From Actinobacillus porcitonsillarum (GTDB lineage: Bacteria > Pseudomonadota > Gammaproteobacteria > Enterobacterales > Pasteurellaceae), in contig NZ_CP029206.1 in NCBI RefSeq assembly GCF_003101015.1, positions 1 through 64,000 of the forward strand: a stretch of 64,000 nt of DNA, given 5' to 3'. The notes beneath the pieces are model-generated. The model saw only the letters and a list, made by a program, of their open reading frames with translations, had not been told where the DNA came from and ran no database searches. A program made the translations under genes and the position numbers. Of this stretch, positions 28,682 to 39,064 are shown in pieces (position 1 is the stretch's first letter; each line of letters opens with the position of its first letter).

Positions 28682-29854
28682 TTATTCATATCTCAATGCT
28701 TGAGCCGGTTCAATTCTTGAAGCTCGGTAAGCAGGGTAAATGGTACAAAGTAGTGATAAGCCAATGGAAGCTGCGATAATCACAATCACTTGTGAAGCTG
28801 AAATCATCGTTGGTAAATGAATACTTGGGTTAATAAGATTCAATAAACTGCCTAAATTATGGGTTACTAAAATGCCTAAGCCCCCACCTAAAACAGCACC
28901 AAGAATACCAACAAGGCTACCTTGCAGAACAAAAATTTGCGTAACTTGTCCTTTTGTTAAACCTTGGGTTTGTAAAATCGCAATTTCGCCTTGTTTATCG
29001 ACTACCATCAAACTTAAAGAGGTTACAATGTTGGAAATCGCCACAATGATTATTAGTCCGACTAATAAGCTCATCATATTTTTTTCCATACGAACCGCTT
29101 GGAAAAATTCACCTTTTTGTTCACGCCAATCACTGATTTGATATTGCGTTGTATCAAAAGAGAGAGGGAGTTCTGTCACTTTAAAAGGGTCTGTTAAGAA
29201 GAGCCGAACCCCTTGTACTTGATCTTCGGTAATCCGTAATAGCCGCCCAACATCGGCTAAATTAGCAAAGAGCGTGTATTCACTTGCTTCATTATTAGAA
29301 TAATAGATACCCGAAATATGAAATAAACGTTGTACCGGTACTCTTCCCATCGGGGTATATTGGCTATTTTCAGTAATCATTAAGCGGATTTTATCGCCCA
29401 CGCCAATTTTTAATTTATCGGCTAACCGAGAGCCAATTAACACATTAAATTCCCCCTGAGGAAGCAGTTGAGCAATATTTTCCCCGGTTAATAAAGGATC
29501 GTCATTTTCTTGCTCAACACCGATGAGTTGTCCGGCGTTGATGCCTTGCTGGCTTTGTATCATCACATTCGTTCGATTTATTGGGACTTGTTTGATGACA
29601 AATTCCGGCAAGGTAAGCTGCTGCGTTCTAGAGAAATGCCCTTCCAAAGGCGAGATAACAGCATGCGGAAGCGTTGAAAGCAAATTACGCTTTTGCATAT
29701 TCTCTAAGCCATTCATGACCGACAACATAATAATGAGTGCCATCACACCTAAGACAATTCCAAAACTGGCTAAATTCGTGACTAATCGACCGAATCGATC
29801 CGCACTTTTTGCCCGCCAATAACGAAATGCGATAAAAAACGGCGTTAAATTCAT
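28682..29854 (-). CDS. lolC: Lipoprotein-releasing system permease LolC
   Basis: Second membrane subunit of LolCDE, paralogous to LolE. The 390-aa protein begins MNLTPFFIAFRYWRAK, has one N-terminal and three C-terminal TM helices, and a periplasmic domain with the 'hook' region around NVMIQSQQGINAGQLIGVE that in E. coli LolC contacts LolA. The ATG at 29854 has an AGGAAG ribosome site. A longer in-frame extension upstream would read through a terminator hairpin and is rejected. Confidence 0.93.
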   Translation of the reverse strand: MNLTPFFIAFRYWRAKSADRFGRLVTNLASFGIVLGVMALIIMLSVMNGLENMQKRNLLSTLPHAVISPLEGHFSRTQQLTLPEFVIKQVPINRTNVMIQSQQGINAGQLIGVEQENDDPLLTGENIAQLLPQGEFNVLIGSRLADKLKIGVGDKIRLMITENSQYTPMGRVPVQRLFHISGIYYSNNEASEYTLFANLADVGRLLRITEDQVQGVRLFLTDPFKVTELPLSFDTTQYQISDWREQKGEFFQAVRMEKNMMSLLVGLIIIVAISNIVTSLSLMVVDKQGEIAILQTQGLTKGQVTQIFVLQGSLVGILGAVLGGGLGILVTHNLGSLLNLINPSIHLPTMISASQVIVIIAASIGLSLLCTIYPAYRASRIEPAQALRYE

Positions 29855-29883
29855 TGAATAAATTCTTCCTATACTAAAATCTA

Positions 29884-29909
29884 AGGGGAAGTCTAGATTC
29901 ACTTCCCCT
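29884..29909 (-). terminator. Hairpin between the hydroxyacid dehydrogenase gene and lolC
   Basis: AGGGGAAGT (29884-29892) and its complement (29901-29909) form a 9-bp GC-rich stem with an 8-base loop, followed on the minus strand by TTAGATTTTAG. Probable intrinsic terminator that separates the dehydrogenase from the lol operon. Confidence 0.6.
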
Positions 29910-29956
29910 CTATTCATTGCCGACATTATATAAAAATTTACGAAAATGAGCGTAAA

Positions 29957-30904
29957 TTATTTTCCTGTTGCCACAAAGGTTTCCATATTTTCAGTCACTT
30001 TATTAACTAAAGTTGTTACCGCAGAATCACTCGCCCATGCAACATGAGGTGTAATCAGTAAATTTGGAAGACGTTTTGCCGCTAGCATAAGTGGATCATC
30101 CAGTTCTGGCGGTTCTTTTGCTAAAACATCAAGCGCTGCCCCTGCAATTTGGCGATTTTCTAGAGCTTCTAGTAATGCCCTTTCATCGACAAGTGGACCT
30201 CGCCCTGTATTGATAAGATAAGCCGTCGGTTTCATCAAAGCCAATGTTTCTGCATTGATCAAATGTTGCGTTTGCTCTGTTAAAGGGCAATGTAACGAGA
30301 CAATATCGGCTTGCTTAAATGCTTCTTCAAAAGGTACATAACCTTCACGGATAACCTGAGCATTTTTATGTTCTGCAAAAATAACACGCATTCCGACCGC
30401 TTGCGCTAAGCGAGCGACTTCAGATCCCGTATTTCCTTTACCAAAGATGGCTAATGTAGAACCTCGAATATCCGTAACTGGATAATCTACATAGCAGAAC
30501 TGCCCACAAGTTGCCCAACGATCCGTCATAATTTGATCTCGATGATAGCTCATCAAACTATGCTTCAGTGCGTAAATCATACCCATCACATGTTCAGGTA
30601 CAGTAACGCTCGAGTAGCCTGTCACATTTTTGACAACAATGCCTAACTCTTGTGCTGCCACCATATCCACATTATTGGTTCCTGTTGCCGTGATCGCAAT
30701 CAGCTTTAATTTAGGTAATTTTGCTAATAATTCTCGCGTTAATAACACCTTACTTGTGATAATAATGTCTGCCTCTTTCGCTCGTTCATACGTCTGATCT
30801 GCCGATGTGCGATCATATTCAATCCATTGATGAGCAAAATTTGGACGTGGAATTTCGTGTGTAGCCGGAATACCTGTTCGATCAAGAAAAACAATGGTAA
30901 GCAT
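29957..30904 (-). CDS. D-2-hydroxyacid dehydrogenase family protein
   Basis: NAD(P)-dependent 2-hydroxyacid dehydrogenase of the glycerate/phosphoglycerate dehydrogenase type. The 315-aa protein has the dinucleotide motif GKGNTGS, the catalytic Arg in INTGRGPLVDE, Glu in DVLAKEPP, and His in ITPHVAWAS. It resembles the HprA-like protein found next to lolC in Haemophilus. The substrate (hydroxypyruvate, glyoxylate or another 2-oxoacid) cannot be told from the sequence. Confidence 0.88.
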   Translation of the reverse strand: MLTIVFLDRTGIPATHEIPRPNFAHQWIEYDRTSADQTYERAKEADIIITSKVLLTRELLAKLPKLKLIAITATGTNNVDMVAAQELGIVVKNVTGYSSVTVPEHVMGMIYALKHSLMSYHRDQIMTDRWATCGQFCYVDYPVTDIRGSTLAIFGKGNTGSEVARLAQAVGMRVIFAEHKNAQVIREGYVPFEEAFKQADIVSLHCPLTEQTQHLINAETLALMKPTAYLINTGRGPLVDERALLEALENRQIAGAALDVLAKEPPELDDPLMLAAKRLPNLLITPHVAWASDSAVTTLVNKVTENMETFVATGK

Positions 30905-31008
30905 AATCTTCTCCTGAAAATATCTTAATCACTAAAAATAACGCAAGTTTCACTATTCTAGCGATATTCTTAGTTCAACAAAACATGTCCTTAAAAATTT
31001 AGCGTATA

Positions 31009-31048
31009 AAAAAATACACCTAAATGAACATTCATTAGGTGTATTTTT
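31009..31048 (-). terminator. Terminator of the ferredoxin gene
   Basis: On the minus strand TACACCTAATG pairs with CATTTAGGTGTA (one bulged base) around a 6-base loop and is followed by at least seven T. It starts 6 bases after the stop of the ferredoxin gene. Confidence 0.82.
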
Positions 31049-31053
31049 CATAT

Positions 31054-31323
<270 letters not shown>

Positions 31324-31346
31324 CTAATGAATGAAAAGGAGCGATA

Positions 31347-31976
31347 TTAGCCCTTTTGTTGCGCTAAGTAAAGTACTGTGGCCGCCACACGAGAATGAAC
31401 ATTTAATTTACGCAGCAAATTACGGATGTGAACTTTTACCGTTTCTTCCGAAATAAATAACTGACCGGCAATTTGTTTATTTGACATGCCGGTGGCAATC
31501 CATTGAAGTACATCTCTCTCACGATCGGTCAATGTTGCTAAAGGATCTGCTTGAGGGCGATGTTCTAATAAATGCTTACGCACAGCATCACTTAAAACCG
31601 TTTCCCCACGGGCTGCTTTTTGAATATTCTCAACTAATTCTGCTGTATCACTATCTTTTAATAAATAGCCATCAACACCGGCATCCATTAATGCCACAAT
31701 ATCCGATTGTTCATCAGACACCGTTAATACCACAATGCGAGCATCAACTTCCTTAGCTCGTAATGCCCGTAATGTATCTAACCCTGAGATCCCTTTCATA
31801 TTGAGATCTAAAATAATTAAATCCGGGTTTAATTCTAAGGCTAATGCGACACCATCTGAACCATTACTGGCTTCACCTACAACAACAAAATCCGTTTCGA
31901 GTTCGAGGATTTGACGCATACCTTGTCGCATTAAAGGATGATCGTCAATTAACAGAATTTTATAAGCCTCGCTCAT
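31347..31976 (-). CDS. narP: Nitrate/nitrite response regulator NarP
   Basis: LuxR/FixJ-type two-component regulator of anaerobic respiration genes. The 209-aa protein has a receiver domain with Asp11/Asp12, phospho-acceptor Asp57 (IILDLNMKG) and LKDSD Lys, and a C-terminal HTH (LTDRERDVLQWIATGMSNKQIAGQLFISEETVKVHIRNLLRKL). It is closest in feel to NarP, the only Nar regulator usually found in Pasteurellaceae. The sensor (NarQ) is not in this window. Confidence 0.88.
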   Translation of the reverse strand: MSEAYKILLIDDHPLMRQGMRQILELETDFVVVGEASNGSDGVALALELNPDLIILDLNMKGISGLDTLRALRAKEVDARIVVLTVSDEQSDIVALMDAGVDGYLLKDSDTAELVENIQKAARGETVLSDAVRKHLLEHRPQADPLATLTDRERDVLQWIATGMSNKQIAGQLFISEETVKVHIRNLLRKLNVHSRVAATVLYLAQQKG

Positions 31977-32136
31977 GCTATACCTCTATTATCGATAAAA
32001 TAAATCTATTTTCCGTATTCTGCTTACCTAAAACAAGTTACCCATTTTGGGTAAATCAATACATTTTTGATCTAGGCTAAAAAATTGTCGAGTAAAAATT
32101 TGCAAAACTTTCGAAGTTTTTAACCGCTTGTTCCGC

Positions 32137-32142
32137 TATAAT
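32137..32142 (+). promoter_or_regulatory. -10 box of rlmL
   Basis: A perfect TATAAT 31 bases before the rlmL start, inside a small palindrome CGCTATAATAGCG. No good -35 is seen at 16-18 bases. A USS (ACCGCTTG) occupies the spacer. Confidence 0.4.
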
Positions 32143-32173
32143 AGCGCTAATTTTCGTAAAAAGAATACTCACA

Positions 32174-34312
32174 ATGACAATTCAAACTACTTATTTTGCA
32201 ACCGCTGCACGCGGTTTTGAAGAGATGCTCAAAACAGAATTGGAACAAATTTGCAACGCAAGCTGCAAAGTTGCCCAAGGTGGCGTGCATTTCACGACAA
32301 CACAAAAAGGAGCTTACCAAGCGCTTTTACATAGCCGTTTGGCATCACGTATTTTACTCCCGCTTATCACAACCAAAATTTTTAGTGATAGCGATCTCTA
32401 TGCGGCAATAATCAGCTATAACTGGGCAAACTTATTTGATCCTCGGGATACATTTTACATTGATTTTAATGGCACCAACCGAGAAATCCGCAACACGCAA
32501 TTCGGTGCGATGCGTGTGAAAGACGGGATCGTAGATTATTTTGAACGAAAAGGTTTTGCTCGTCCAACCGTTGATAAAATCAGCCCGGATATTCGTATTC
32601 ACGTTTATTTAGATCGTGATGATTTAGTCGTCTCTCTTGATTTAAGTGGCGATGCATTACATCTTCGTGGCTATCGTGAAGAAACAGGGAAAGCGCCATT
32701 ACGTGAAACCCTTGCCGCTGCGATTATTTTGCGTTCAGGTTGGCAAAAAGGTACGCCGTTAGTTGATCCGATGTGTGGTTCAGGCACGCTTTTAATTGAA
32801 GCCGCACAAATGCAGTTAAACATTCCACCACAATTAAACCGTAAATATTGGGGCTTTAATGCGTGGAAGGGACACGATATCCAACTTTGGAATGAAGTAC
32901 TCGATGAAGCCAAACAATTGCAAGAAAACACCGAAATTACACCGCTTGTTCAATTTTACGGCTTCGATTTAGATCATCGCGTTTTAGCAAAAGCTAAACA
33001 AAATGCCAAAAATGCAGGTGTTGCACATCTCATCCAATGGCAACAAAGCGATGTTTCGGCGCTGCACAATCCTTGCCCGACTCAAACTGGTACAGTGGTG
33101 TGTAATCCTCCTTACGGAGAACGTTTAGGCACAACGCCGGCTTTGATTGCACTCTACTCTGTTTTTGGGCAACATTTAAAACAACAATTTGCCGGTTGGA
33201 ATGCCTCTATTTTCAGTGCTGAACCGGAATTACTCAACTGCTTGCGTTTGCGCTCGTCTCGTCAATTTAAAGCGAAAAACGGACCGCTTGAATGTTTACA
33301 AAAAAACTATCACATTAGCGAACGCCAACACGAGCAACAAGATGAGCTTAAATTCGAACAAAATGCGCAAGTTGCTCCCGATTTTGCTAACCGTTTAACA
33401 AAAAACATCAAGAAAATTGAAAAATGGGCAAAACAGCAAGGTATTGATGCTTATCGCCTCTATGATGCGGATCTGCCTGAATATAATCTTGCGGTTGATC
33501 GCTATGCTGATCATATTGTGGTACAAGAGTATGCCGCACCAAAAAACATTGATGAAAATAAAGCTCGCCAACGTTTATTAGATGCGGTTTCAGCAACGCT
33601 TTATGTGACAGGTGTTGAAACCAATAAACTTGTGCTTAAAGTTCGCCAAAAACAAAAAGGTACGAACCAATACGAGAAATTGGCGAATAAAGGCGAGTAT
33701 TTTTATGTCAATGAGTATGGCGCAAAATTATGGGTAAACTTAACAGATTACCTTGATACCGGCTTATTTTTAGATCATCGCCTAACCCGTAAAATGGTTG
33801 GCGAAATGGCAAAAGGCAAAACCTTCTTAAATCTTTTTGCTTATACCGGCTCTGCAACCGTGCACGCCGCATTGAATGGCGCAAAATCAACCACAACGGT
33901 GGATATGTCCAATACTTATTTGAATTGGGCAGAACAAAATCTGATTTTAAACGATTTACCGCTAAAAAATCACCGCTTGTTCCAAGCCGACTGCTTACAA
34001 TGGCTAGCAGATTGTCGTGAGCGTTTTGAATTGATCTTTGTCGATCCACCAACTTTCTCTAATTCTAAACGTATGGAAGATAGTTGGGACGTTCAACGTG
34101 ACCATATCAAATTGATGAAACAGCTCAAACGTATTCTGACCAATGAAGGGACGATTGTGTTTTCAAACAATAAACGTGGTTTCAAAATGGACTTTGACGG
34201 GTTAGCAGAACTGGGTTTACAAGCCGAAAACATTTCAGCAAAAACCCTACCACTAGACTTTGAACGCAATCCGCATATTCATAATTGTTGGATTATTAAA
34301 CATATTAAGTAA
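32174..34312 (+). CDS. rlmL: Bifunctional 23S rRNA (guanine) methyltransferase RlmL/RlmK
   Basis: Fused enzyme that makes m2G2445 (N-terminal RlmL) and m7G2069 (C-terminal RlmK) in 23S rRNA. The 712-aa protein has an N-terminal THUMP domain (about 45-155), an RlmL methyltransferase with [16 protein letters not shown] and [12 protein letters not shown], and a C-terminal RlmK methyltransferase with [20 protein letters not shown] and [15 protein letters not shown]. Length matches E. coli RlmKL (702). It is monocistronic with a terminator right after the stop. Confidence 0.96.
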   Translation: MTIQTTYFATAARGFEEMLKTELEQICNASCKVAQGGVHFTTTQKGAYQALLHSRLASRILLPLITTKIFSDSDLYAAIISYNWANLFDPRDTFYIDFNGTNREIRNTQFGAMRVKDGIVDYFERKGFARPTVDKISPDIRIHVYLDRDDLVVSLDLSGDALHLRGYREETGKAPLRETLAAAIILRSGWQKGTPLVDPMCGSGTLLIEAAQMQLNIPPQLNRKYWGFNAWKGHDIQLWNEVLDEAKQLQENTEITPLVQFYGFDLDHRVLAKAKQNAKNAGVAHLIQWQQSDVSALHNPCPTQTGTVVCNPPYGERLGTTPALIALYSVFGQHLKQQFAGWNASIFSAEPELLNCLRLRSSRQFKAKNGPLECLQKNYHISERQHEQQDELKFEQNAQVAPDFANRLTKNIKKIEKWAKQQGIDAYRLYDADLPEYNLAVDRYADHIVVQEYAAPKNIDENKARQRLLDAVSATLYVTGVETNKLVLKVRQKQKGTNQYEKLANKGEYFYVNEYGAKLWVNLTDYLDTGLFLDHRLTRKMVGEMAKGKTFLNLFAYTGSATVHAALNGAKSTTTVDMSNTYLNWAEQNLILNDLPLKNHRLFQADCLQWLADCRERFELIFVDPPTFSNSKRMEDSWDVQRDHIKLMKQLKRILTNEGTIVFSNNKRGFKMDFDGLAELGLQAENISAKTLPLDFERNPHIHNCWIIKHIK

Positions 34313-34318
34313 AAACAA

Positions 34319-34347
34319 AAACCGAGCTTATTGAGCTCGGTTTTTTT
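34319..34347. terminator. Terminator between rlmL and parE
   Basis: ACCGAGCT (34321-34328) and AGCTCGGT (34334-34341) form a stem with a 5-base loop, followed by seven T on the plus strand. An A run on the other side lets it serve convergent parE too. Confidence 0.9.
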
Positions 34348-34355
34348 ATGATAAT

Positions 34356-36266
34356 TTACACACTGAGTTCAGCTTCATTACCACGATTTTGTAGCCACTG
34401 TTTACGATCTTCCGAACGTTTTTTCGCTAAGAGCATATCCATCAACTCGAAGGTATGGCTTTCTTGCTCATCTTCTTCTCGTTCTTCAAAAGTGAGTTGC
34501 ACTAGGCGGCGAGTGCTTGGATCCATTGTCGTTTCACGAAGCTGGCCCGGGTTCATTTCACCCAAACCTTTAAAGCGTTGTACATTTGGCTTGCCTTTTT
34601 TCTTGGCTAAACGAGCGAGAATTGCTTCTTTCTCATCTTCATCAAGGGCGTAATGTACTTCATCTTTGCCAATATCAATACGGTAAAGCGGTGGCATTGC
34701 CACATAAACGTGTCCATTTTTAACCAAATTTGGGAAATGGCGTAAGAATAAAGCGCACAATAACGTTGCAATGTGTAAACCGTCTGAGTCGGCATCCGCC
34801 AAAATACAGACTTTACCATAACGCAACTCATCTAAATTATCGTTATCCGGATCGATCCCCATTGCAATAGCAATATCGTGAACCTCTTGAGAAGCTAAGA
34901 CTTGATCCGAAGAAACTTCCCAAGTATTTAAAATCTTCCCACGTAGCGGCAAGATGGCTTGATATTCTTTATCACGAGCTTGTTTGGCTGAACCGCCTGC
35001 AGAATCTCCTTCAACTAAAAATAACTCGGTACGGCTCAAATCTTGTGAAGTACAATCCGCTAATTTCCCCGGAAGTGCCGGTCCGCTCACTAATTTTTTA
35101 CGCACCACTTTTTTGGCTGCACGTAAACGGCTTTGTGCGGAGCTAATTGCCAATTCTGCTAAAGTCTTACCGATTTGTACATTTTGATTTAACCAAAGGC
35201 TAAAGGCGTCTTTAATCGTGCTATCAACATAGCTGGAAGCCTGACGAGAAGAGAGGCGCTCTTTCGTTTGCCCTGCAAATTGTGGCTCTTGAATTTTAAG
35301 CGATAGCACATAAGCACAACGGTTCCAGACATCATCTGCGGTTAATTTAATCCCTTTTGGTAATAGGTTATGAATTTCACAGAATTCGGTCATTGCCTTT
35401 AATAAACCATTACGCAAACCGTTTACGTGTGTTCCCCCTTGAGCCGTTGGAATTAGGTTTACATAACTTTCCGCCAACAATTCTCCCCCTTCCGGTAGCC
35501 ACGTTAATGCCCAACTTACTGCTTCGGTTTCAGAAGCCACATCGCCAATAAAAGGAGGGTTTGGTAAACATTCATACTCTTTGAGTGCTTCACTCAAATA
35601 ATCAGACAAACCGTCTTCGTAGTACCAACTTTCTTGCGTATCGTTGATTTTATCTGTGAAGTTAATGGTTAATTTCGGGCAGAGAACCGCTTTTGCTTTG
35701 AGCAAATGACGTAAACGGCTTACTGAGAATTTAGGGCTATCGAAGTACTTAGGATTAGGATAGAAACGTACCGTTGTCCCGGTTTGACGCTTCGGGCAAC
35801 TCCCGACTACGGTTAAATCTTCAACTTTTACGCCATTAGCAAAAGCAATGGTATAAATTTCGCCATTGCGCTTAATCGTAATTTCGACACGTTCAGAAAG
35901 GGCATTCACCACCGAGATCCCAACCCCGTGCAAACCGCCTGAAAAAGTGTAATTTTTATTGGAAAATTTACCGCCTGCGTGTAGTTTTGTTAAGATGAGC
36001 TCTACACCGGACATCTTTTCTGTCGAGTGAATATCAACCGGCATTCCTCGCCCGTTATCAATCACTTCTAAAGAGTTGTCTTTATGTAAAATAACATCAA
36101 TTTGTGTTGCGTAGCCTGATAACGCTTCATCTACACTGTTATCAATAACCTCTTGCCCTAAATGGTTTGGGCGGGTTGTATCCGTGTACATTCCCGGACG
36201 AAGTTGAACAGGCTCAAGATCTTTTAAAACGGTAATTTCATCAGCACCGTAGCGTTTATCAGACAT
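34356..36266 (-). CDS. parE: DNA topoisomerase IV subunit B ParE
   Basis: ATPase subunit of topoisomerase IV, which decatenates daughter chromosomes. The 636-aa protein has the GHKL ATP site (EVIDNSVDEAL, VIDNGRGMPVDIH, HAGGKFSNKNYTFSGGLHGVG), the transducer domain, and the TOPRIM motifs LVEGDSAGGSAKQARD and ILADADSDGLHI. It is ParE rather than GyrB by length (about 630 against 800) and by the YEDGLSDYL region. The parC gene is not next to it. Confidence 0.95.
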   Translation of the reverse strand: MSDKRYGADEITVLKDLEPVQLRPGMYTDTTRPNHLGQEVIDNSVDEALSGYATQIDVILHKDNSLEVIDNGRGMPVDIHSTEKMSGVELILTKLHAGGKFSNKNYTFSGGLHGVGISVVNALSERVEITIKRNGEIYTIAFANGVKVEDLTVVGSCPKRQTGTTVRFYPNPKYFDSPKFSVSRLRHLLKAKAVLCPKLTINFTDKINDTQESWYYEDGLSDYLSEALKEYECLPNPPFIGDVASETEAVSWALTWLPEGGELLAESYVNLIPTAQGGTHVNGLRNGLLKAMTEFCEIHNLLPKGIKLTADDVWNRCAYVLSLKIQEPQFAGQTKERLSSRQASSYVDSTIKDAFSLWLNQNVQIGKTLAELAISSAQSRLRAAKKVVRKKLVSGPALPGKLADCTSQDLSRTELFLVEGDSAGGSAKQARDKEYQAILPLRGKILNTWEVSSDQVLASQEVHDIAIAMGIDPDNDNLDELRYGKVCILADADSDGLHIATLLCALFLRHFPNLVKNGHVYVAMPPLYRIDIGKDEVHYALDEDEKEAILARLAKKKGKPNVQRFKGLGEMNPGQLRETTMDPSTRRLVQLTFEEREEDEQESHTFELMDMLLAKKRSEDRKQWLQNRGNEAELSV

Positions 36267-36336
36267 TCTTTTATTCTCTATAATCTATCACAAATGGAAA
36301 TAAAGCCAGTATTTTACAATTAAAATGGGCTTTTTG

Positions 36337-36360
36337 GTAGGGGCGAAATATTTTTCGCCC
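36337..36360 (+). repeat. GTAG-headed REP-like hairpin
   Basis: GTAG followed by the palindrome GGGCGAAAtatttTTCGCCC. One of at least nine related units in the window that share the GTAG head while the palindrome differs. It lies between parE and ampG. Confidence 0.75.
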
Positions 36361-36378
36361 AATGATTTATCTTATCTT

Positions 36379-37656
36379 TTATTTTGATACTTCATTCCAC
36401 GGCGCAACTTTAAAAAGCATCAACATTCCAGGGATCGCCACAAAAAAACATATCCAGAAAAAATGATAATAGCCAAAGGCTTCTACCATATGTCCTGTAT
36501 AAGCCCCTAGAAACTTACTTGGCAACGCCGCTAAACTGGTAAAAATCGCCAATTGCATTGCGGTGTACATAGGGTTCGTTTCACGTGCCATAAAGGCAAC
36601 AAATGCCGCCGTGCCTAAACCGACCCCAAGATACTCGCCCGCCATAACTAAACCTAGTTTTAGTAATTCCGGCGTACCAATTTGAGCCGTATCAAAATGC
36701 CCGAAACTGGCTAAATAAGCAAAACCTAAAATGGTAACCAGTTGCACCGTACCAAATAACCAGAGTGCACGATTGACCCCAAGTCTTAACATCGCAATAC
36801 CACCAATGATACCGCCACCAATGCTACACCATAACGAAGTTGTTTTAACCACAGCCGCAATATGTGATTTGGTAAATCCCATATCTAAAATAAATTTCGT
36901 TTGTAACGAGGTGGCAAGGGAATCGCCTAACTTATATAAGAAGATAAACAGAATTAACCCAACTGCCCCCATCCAGCCTTTACGAGTAAAAAACTCCGTA
37001 AAGGGATCAACAAATGCCATATAAAACGGCTTGCTTTTATCAATCGGTTTGCTTTGTGGCTCTTGGGCAAATAAGGTAACCAAAAGGCAAGGCAACATAA
37101 AACTTGCGGTAATCAAAAAGACCGTTTGCCATTCATAATGATCCGCTAAGAACAGCGATAATCCCCCCGGAATTAAGCCGGCAATGCGATAGGCATTAAC
37201 GTGAATTGAATTGCCTAGCCCCAATTCATTATCCGATAAAATTTCACGGCGAAACGCATCAATCACAATATCTTGAGAAGCCGACAGAAAAGCCAAAATC
37301 ACCGAAAGCACGACAATAATGTGAATATCCGCCACCGGGTCAAAAAAGCCGTAGCTCATTAAAATAGCAAGTAGCCCAACTTGAGAGAGAAAAATCCAGC
37401 TTCTTCTACGCCCTAAGAAAGGTGGGAAATAACGGTCTAGCAATGCTGCCCATAAAAATTTCCACGTATAAGGCAAGGAAGTAAGCGTAAATGCTGCAAT
37501 GGTTTTAATGTCAAGGTTTGCAGAAGTGAACCAAGCCGGCATAAGCTGAATAAGCACAAACAGCGGCAGACCGGAACAAAATCCGGTGTAAATACAGAGC
37601 AACATATTCTTCGTGAAAATCTGTTGCCAAAGCGAAGGCGGTGATGAAGCGGTCAT
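36379..37656 (-). CDS. ampG: AmpG-family muropeptide permease
   Basis: Inner-membrane MFS transporter importing GlcNAc-anhydroMurNAc peptides for wall recycling. The 425-aa protein has about 12-14 hydrophobic segments. It has family segments GFCSGLPLFVLIQLMPAW near the N-terminus, WKFLWAALLDRY, LGRRRSWIF, and ASQDIVIDAFRREIL. The ATG at 37656 (MTASSPPSLW) has AAGGAA upstream; a 13-codon extension is possible but not preferred. Its closest functional link in the window is the amidase gene amiB. Confidence 0.88.
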   Translation of the reverse strand: MTASSPPSLWQQIFTKNMLLCIYTGFCSGLPLFVLIQLMPAWFTSANLDIKTIAAFTLTSLPYTWKFLWAALLDRYFPPFLGRRRSWIFLSQVGLLAILMSYGFFDPVADIHIIVVLSVILAFLSASQDIVIDAFRREILSDNELGLGNSIHVNAYRIAGLIPGGLSLFLADHYEWQTVFLITASFMLPCLLVTLFAQEPQSKPIDKSKPFYMAFVDPFTEFFTRKGWMGAVGLILFIFLYKLGDSLATSLQTKFILDMGFTKSHIAAVVKTTSLWCSIGGGIIGGIAMLRLGVNRALWLFGTVQLVTILGFAYLASFGHFDTAQIGTPELLKLGLVMAGEYLGVGLGTAAFVAFMARETNPMYTAMQLAIFTSLAALPSKFLGAYTGHMVEAFGYYHFFWICFFVAIPGMLMLFKVAPWNEVSK

Positions 37657-37720
37657 TTTTTTCCTTGTTTTTGCAAAAATAAAGGCACAAATCAAATTTG
37701 TGCCGATATTCTATAATGAA

Positions 37721-38737
37721 TTAGCCTTTATAGCCATTCGGATTGTTTTTTTGCCAATTCCAAGTATCACGCATCATTTCATCTAAACCACGCTCGGTTT
37801 TCCAACCTAATTCCACTAAAGCCTTCTGTGGATTGGAATAACAGGTTGCAATATCTCCCGGACGGCGTTCAACTAATTTATAAGGTACTTCAATGTTATT
37901 CACTTTTTCAAACGCTTTAACCATATCTAATACCGAATATCCCGTGCCTGTCCCTAAATTATAAACGTGGAAACCGGCATCATTTTGGTGCTTATCCAGG
38001 GCTTTCAAGTGTCCTATTGCTAAATCGACTACGTGAATATAATCACGAACACCCGTGCCATCGTGCGTATCATAATCGCTACCGAATACCGAAAGTTGTT
38101 GTAATTTACCAACTGCAACTTGGCTGATATACGGTAATAAGTTATTTGGAATACCGTTTGGATCTTCGCCGATTAAACCGCTCTCGTGTGCACCAACCGG
38201 ATTGAAGTAGCGTAATACCACCGCACTAAGTTGTGGGAAAGCTTTAACCGTATCTTCTAAAACACGTTCTACCATATATTTTGATGTGCCGTATGGGTTT
38301 GTTGTTCCGCCAACCGGGCAAGATTCAACAATCGGAATAATTTGCGGATCGCCATAAACGGTCGCAGAAGAACTAAATACGATGGTATTTACGTTTGCTT
38401 TAAGCATTTCTTCTACTAAAACAATCGATCCGGTTACGTTATTTTGATAGTAACGTAACGGCTCACGAACGCTCTCGCCCACTGCTTTTAAACCGGCAAA
38501 GTGAATAACCGATTCAATCTGATTTTCAGCAAAAATTTTACGTAACATCTCACGATCTAAAATATCGCCTTGATAAAATGTAACCGATTTGCCTGTAATC
38601 TGTTTGACACGTTCTAATGAAATTTCTGACGAATTATGTAAATTATCTAACACGACCACTTCACGATTTGCATTTAGTAGTTCTACAATCGTATGCGAAC
38701 CGATATAACCGGCTCCACCGGTAACTAAAATTGCCAT
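37721..38737 (-). CDS. galE: UDP-glucose 4-epimerase GalE
   Basis: NAD-dependent SDR epimerase interconverting UDP-galactose and UDP-glucose, needed both for galactose use and for galactose-containing LPS. The 338-aa protein has the GxxGxxG motif [12 protein letters not shown], the catalytic Ser/Tyr/Lys segment [11 protein letters not shown]...[12 protein letters not shown], and [12 protein letters not shown]. Length equals E. coli GalE (338). The galactoside importer mglBAC is 3 kb away. Confidence 0.97.
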   Translation of the reverse strand: MAILVTGGAGYIGSHTIVELLNANREVVVLDNLHNSSEISLERVKQITGKSVTFYQGDILDREMLRKIFAENQIESVIHFAGLKAVGESVREPLRYYQNNVTGSIVLVEEMLKANVNTIVFSSSATVYGDPQIIPIVESCPVGGTTNPYGTSKYMVERVLEDTVKAFPQLSAVVLRYFNPVGAHESGLIGEDPNGIPNNLLPYISQVAVGKLQQLSVFGSDYDTHDGTGVRDYIHVVDLAIGHLKALDKHQNDAGFHVYNLGTGTGYSVLDMVKAFEKVNNIEVPYKLVERRPGDIATCYSNPQKALVELGWKTERGLDEMMRDTWNWQKNNPNGYKG

Positions 38738-38871
38738 ATTAAGCCTCTTGTAACATAGTTAAGAAAAATGACCGCTTGTATTTTACTCTTATTTCATCAA
38801 TCAACCTAGTGATAAGATCAAAGATACGTTTAAATAACTATTAGACTGCAACCCAAACAAATAACATTGTT

Positions 38872-38947
38872 GTAGGGACACACTGCGTGTGTCCGTGTTG
38901 ATTTAGGACATTTGTTTGTATAACGGACACACGCAGTGTGTCCCTAC
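38872..38947. repeat. REPIN-like doublet (GTAG heads, GGACACAC palindromes)
   Basis: Two identical units in inverted orientation: arms 38871-38895 and 38924-38948 are exact reverse complements over 25 bases. Each arm starts with GTAG and contains its own short palindrome GGACACACtgcGTGTGTCC. The 28-base interior is unrelated to genes. Confidence 0.85.
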
Positions 38948-38950
38948 AAA

Positions 38951-38974
38951 GGGCGAAAAATATTTCGCCCCTAC
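38951..38974 (-). repeat. GTAG-headed REP-like hairpin
   Basis: On the minus strand GTAG is followed by GGGCGAAATATTTTTCGCCC, the same palindrome type as at 36337-36360. It abuts the GGACACAC doublet with 2 bases between. Confidence 0.75.
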
Positions 38975-39064
38975 AACCATTTCATATTAAAATATTTCAA
39001 ATTTTTTAAATAACCGTTTATTTTATGGTAATTTATACGCCATTTTTTATTCATTGGATATTTT

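Larger units (their letters stand above)
38738..39064. other. galE-sppA intergenic region carrying REP-like repeats
   Basis: A 327-bp divergent gap without a gene. It holds a USS near 38770, a 25-bp perfect inverted doublet (38871-38948), and a further GTAG hairpin (38951-38974). AT-rich sequence next to sppA should contain its promoter; no confident -35/-10 pair is named. Confidence 0.6.

Noticed and set aside
29855-29926. Longer start of lolC at 29926
   Set aside because: The extension passes through a terminator-like hairpin, and the ATG at 29854 has a good ribosome site and the family N-terminus.
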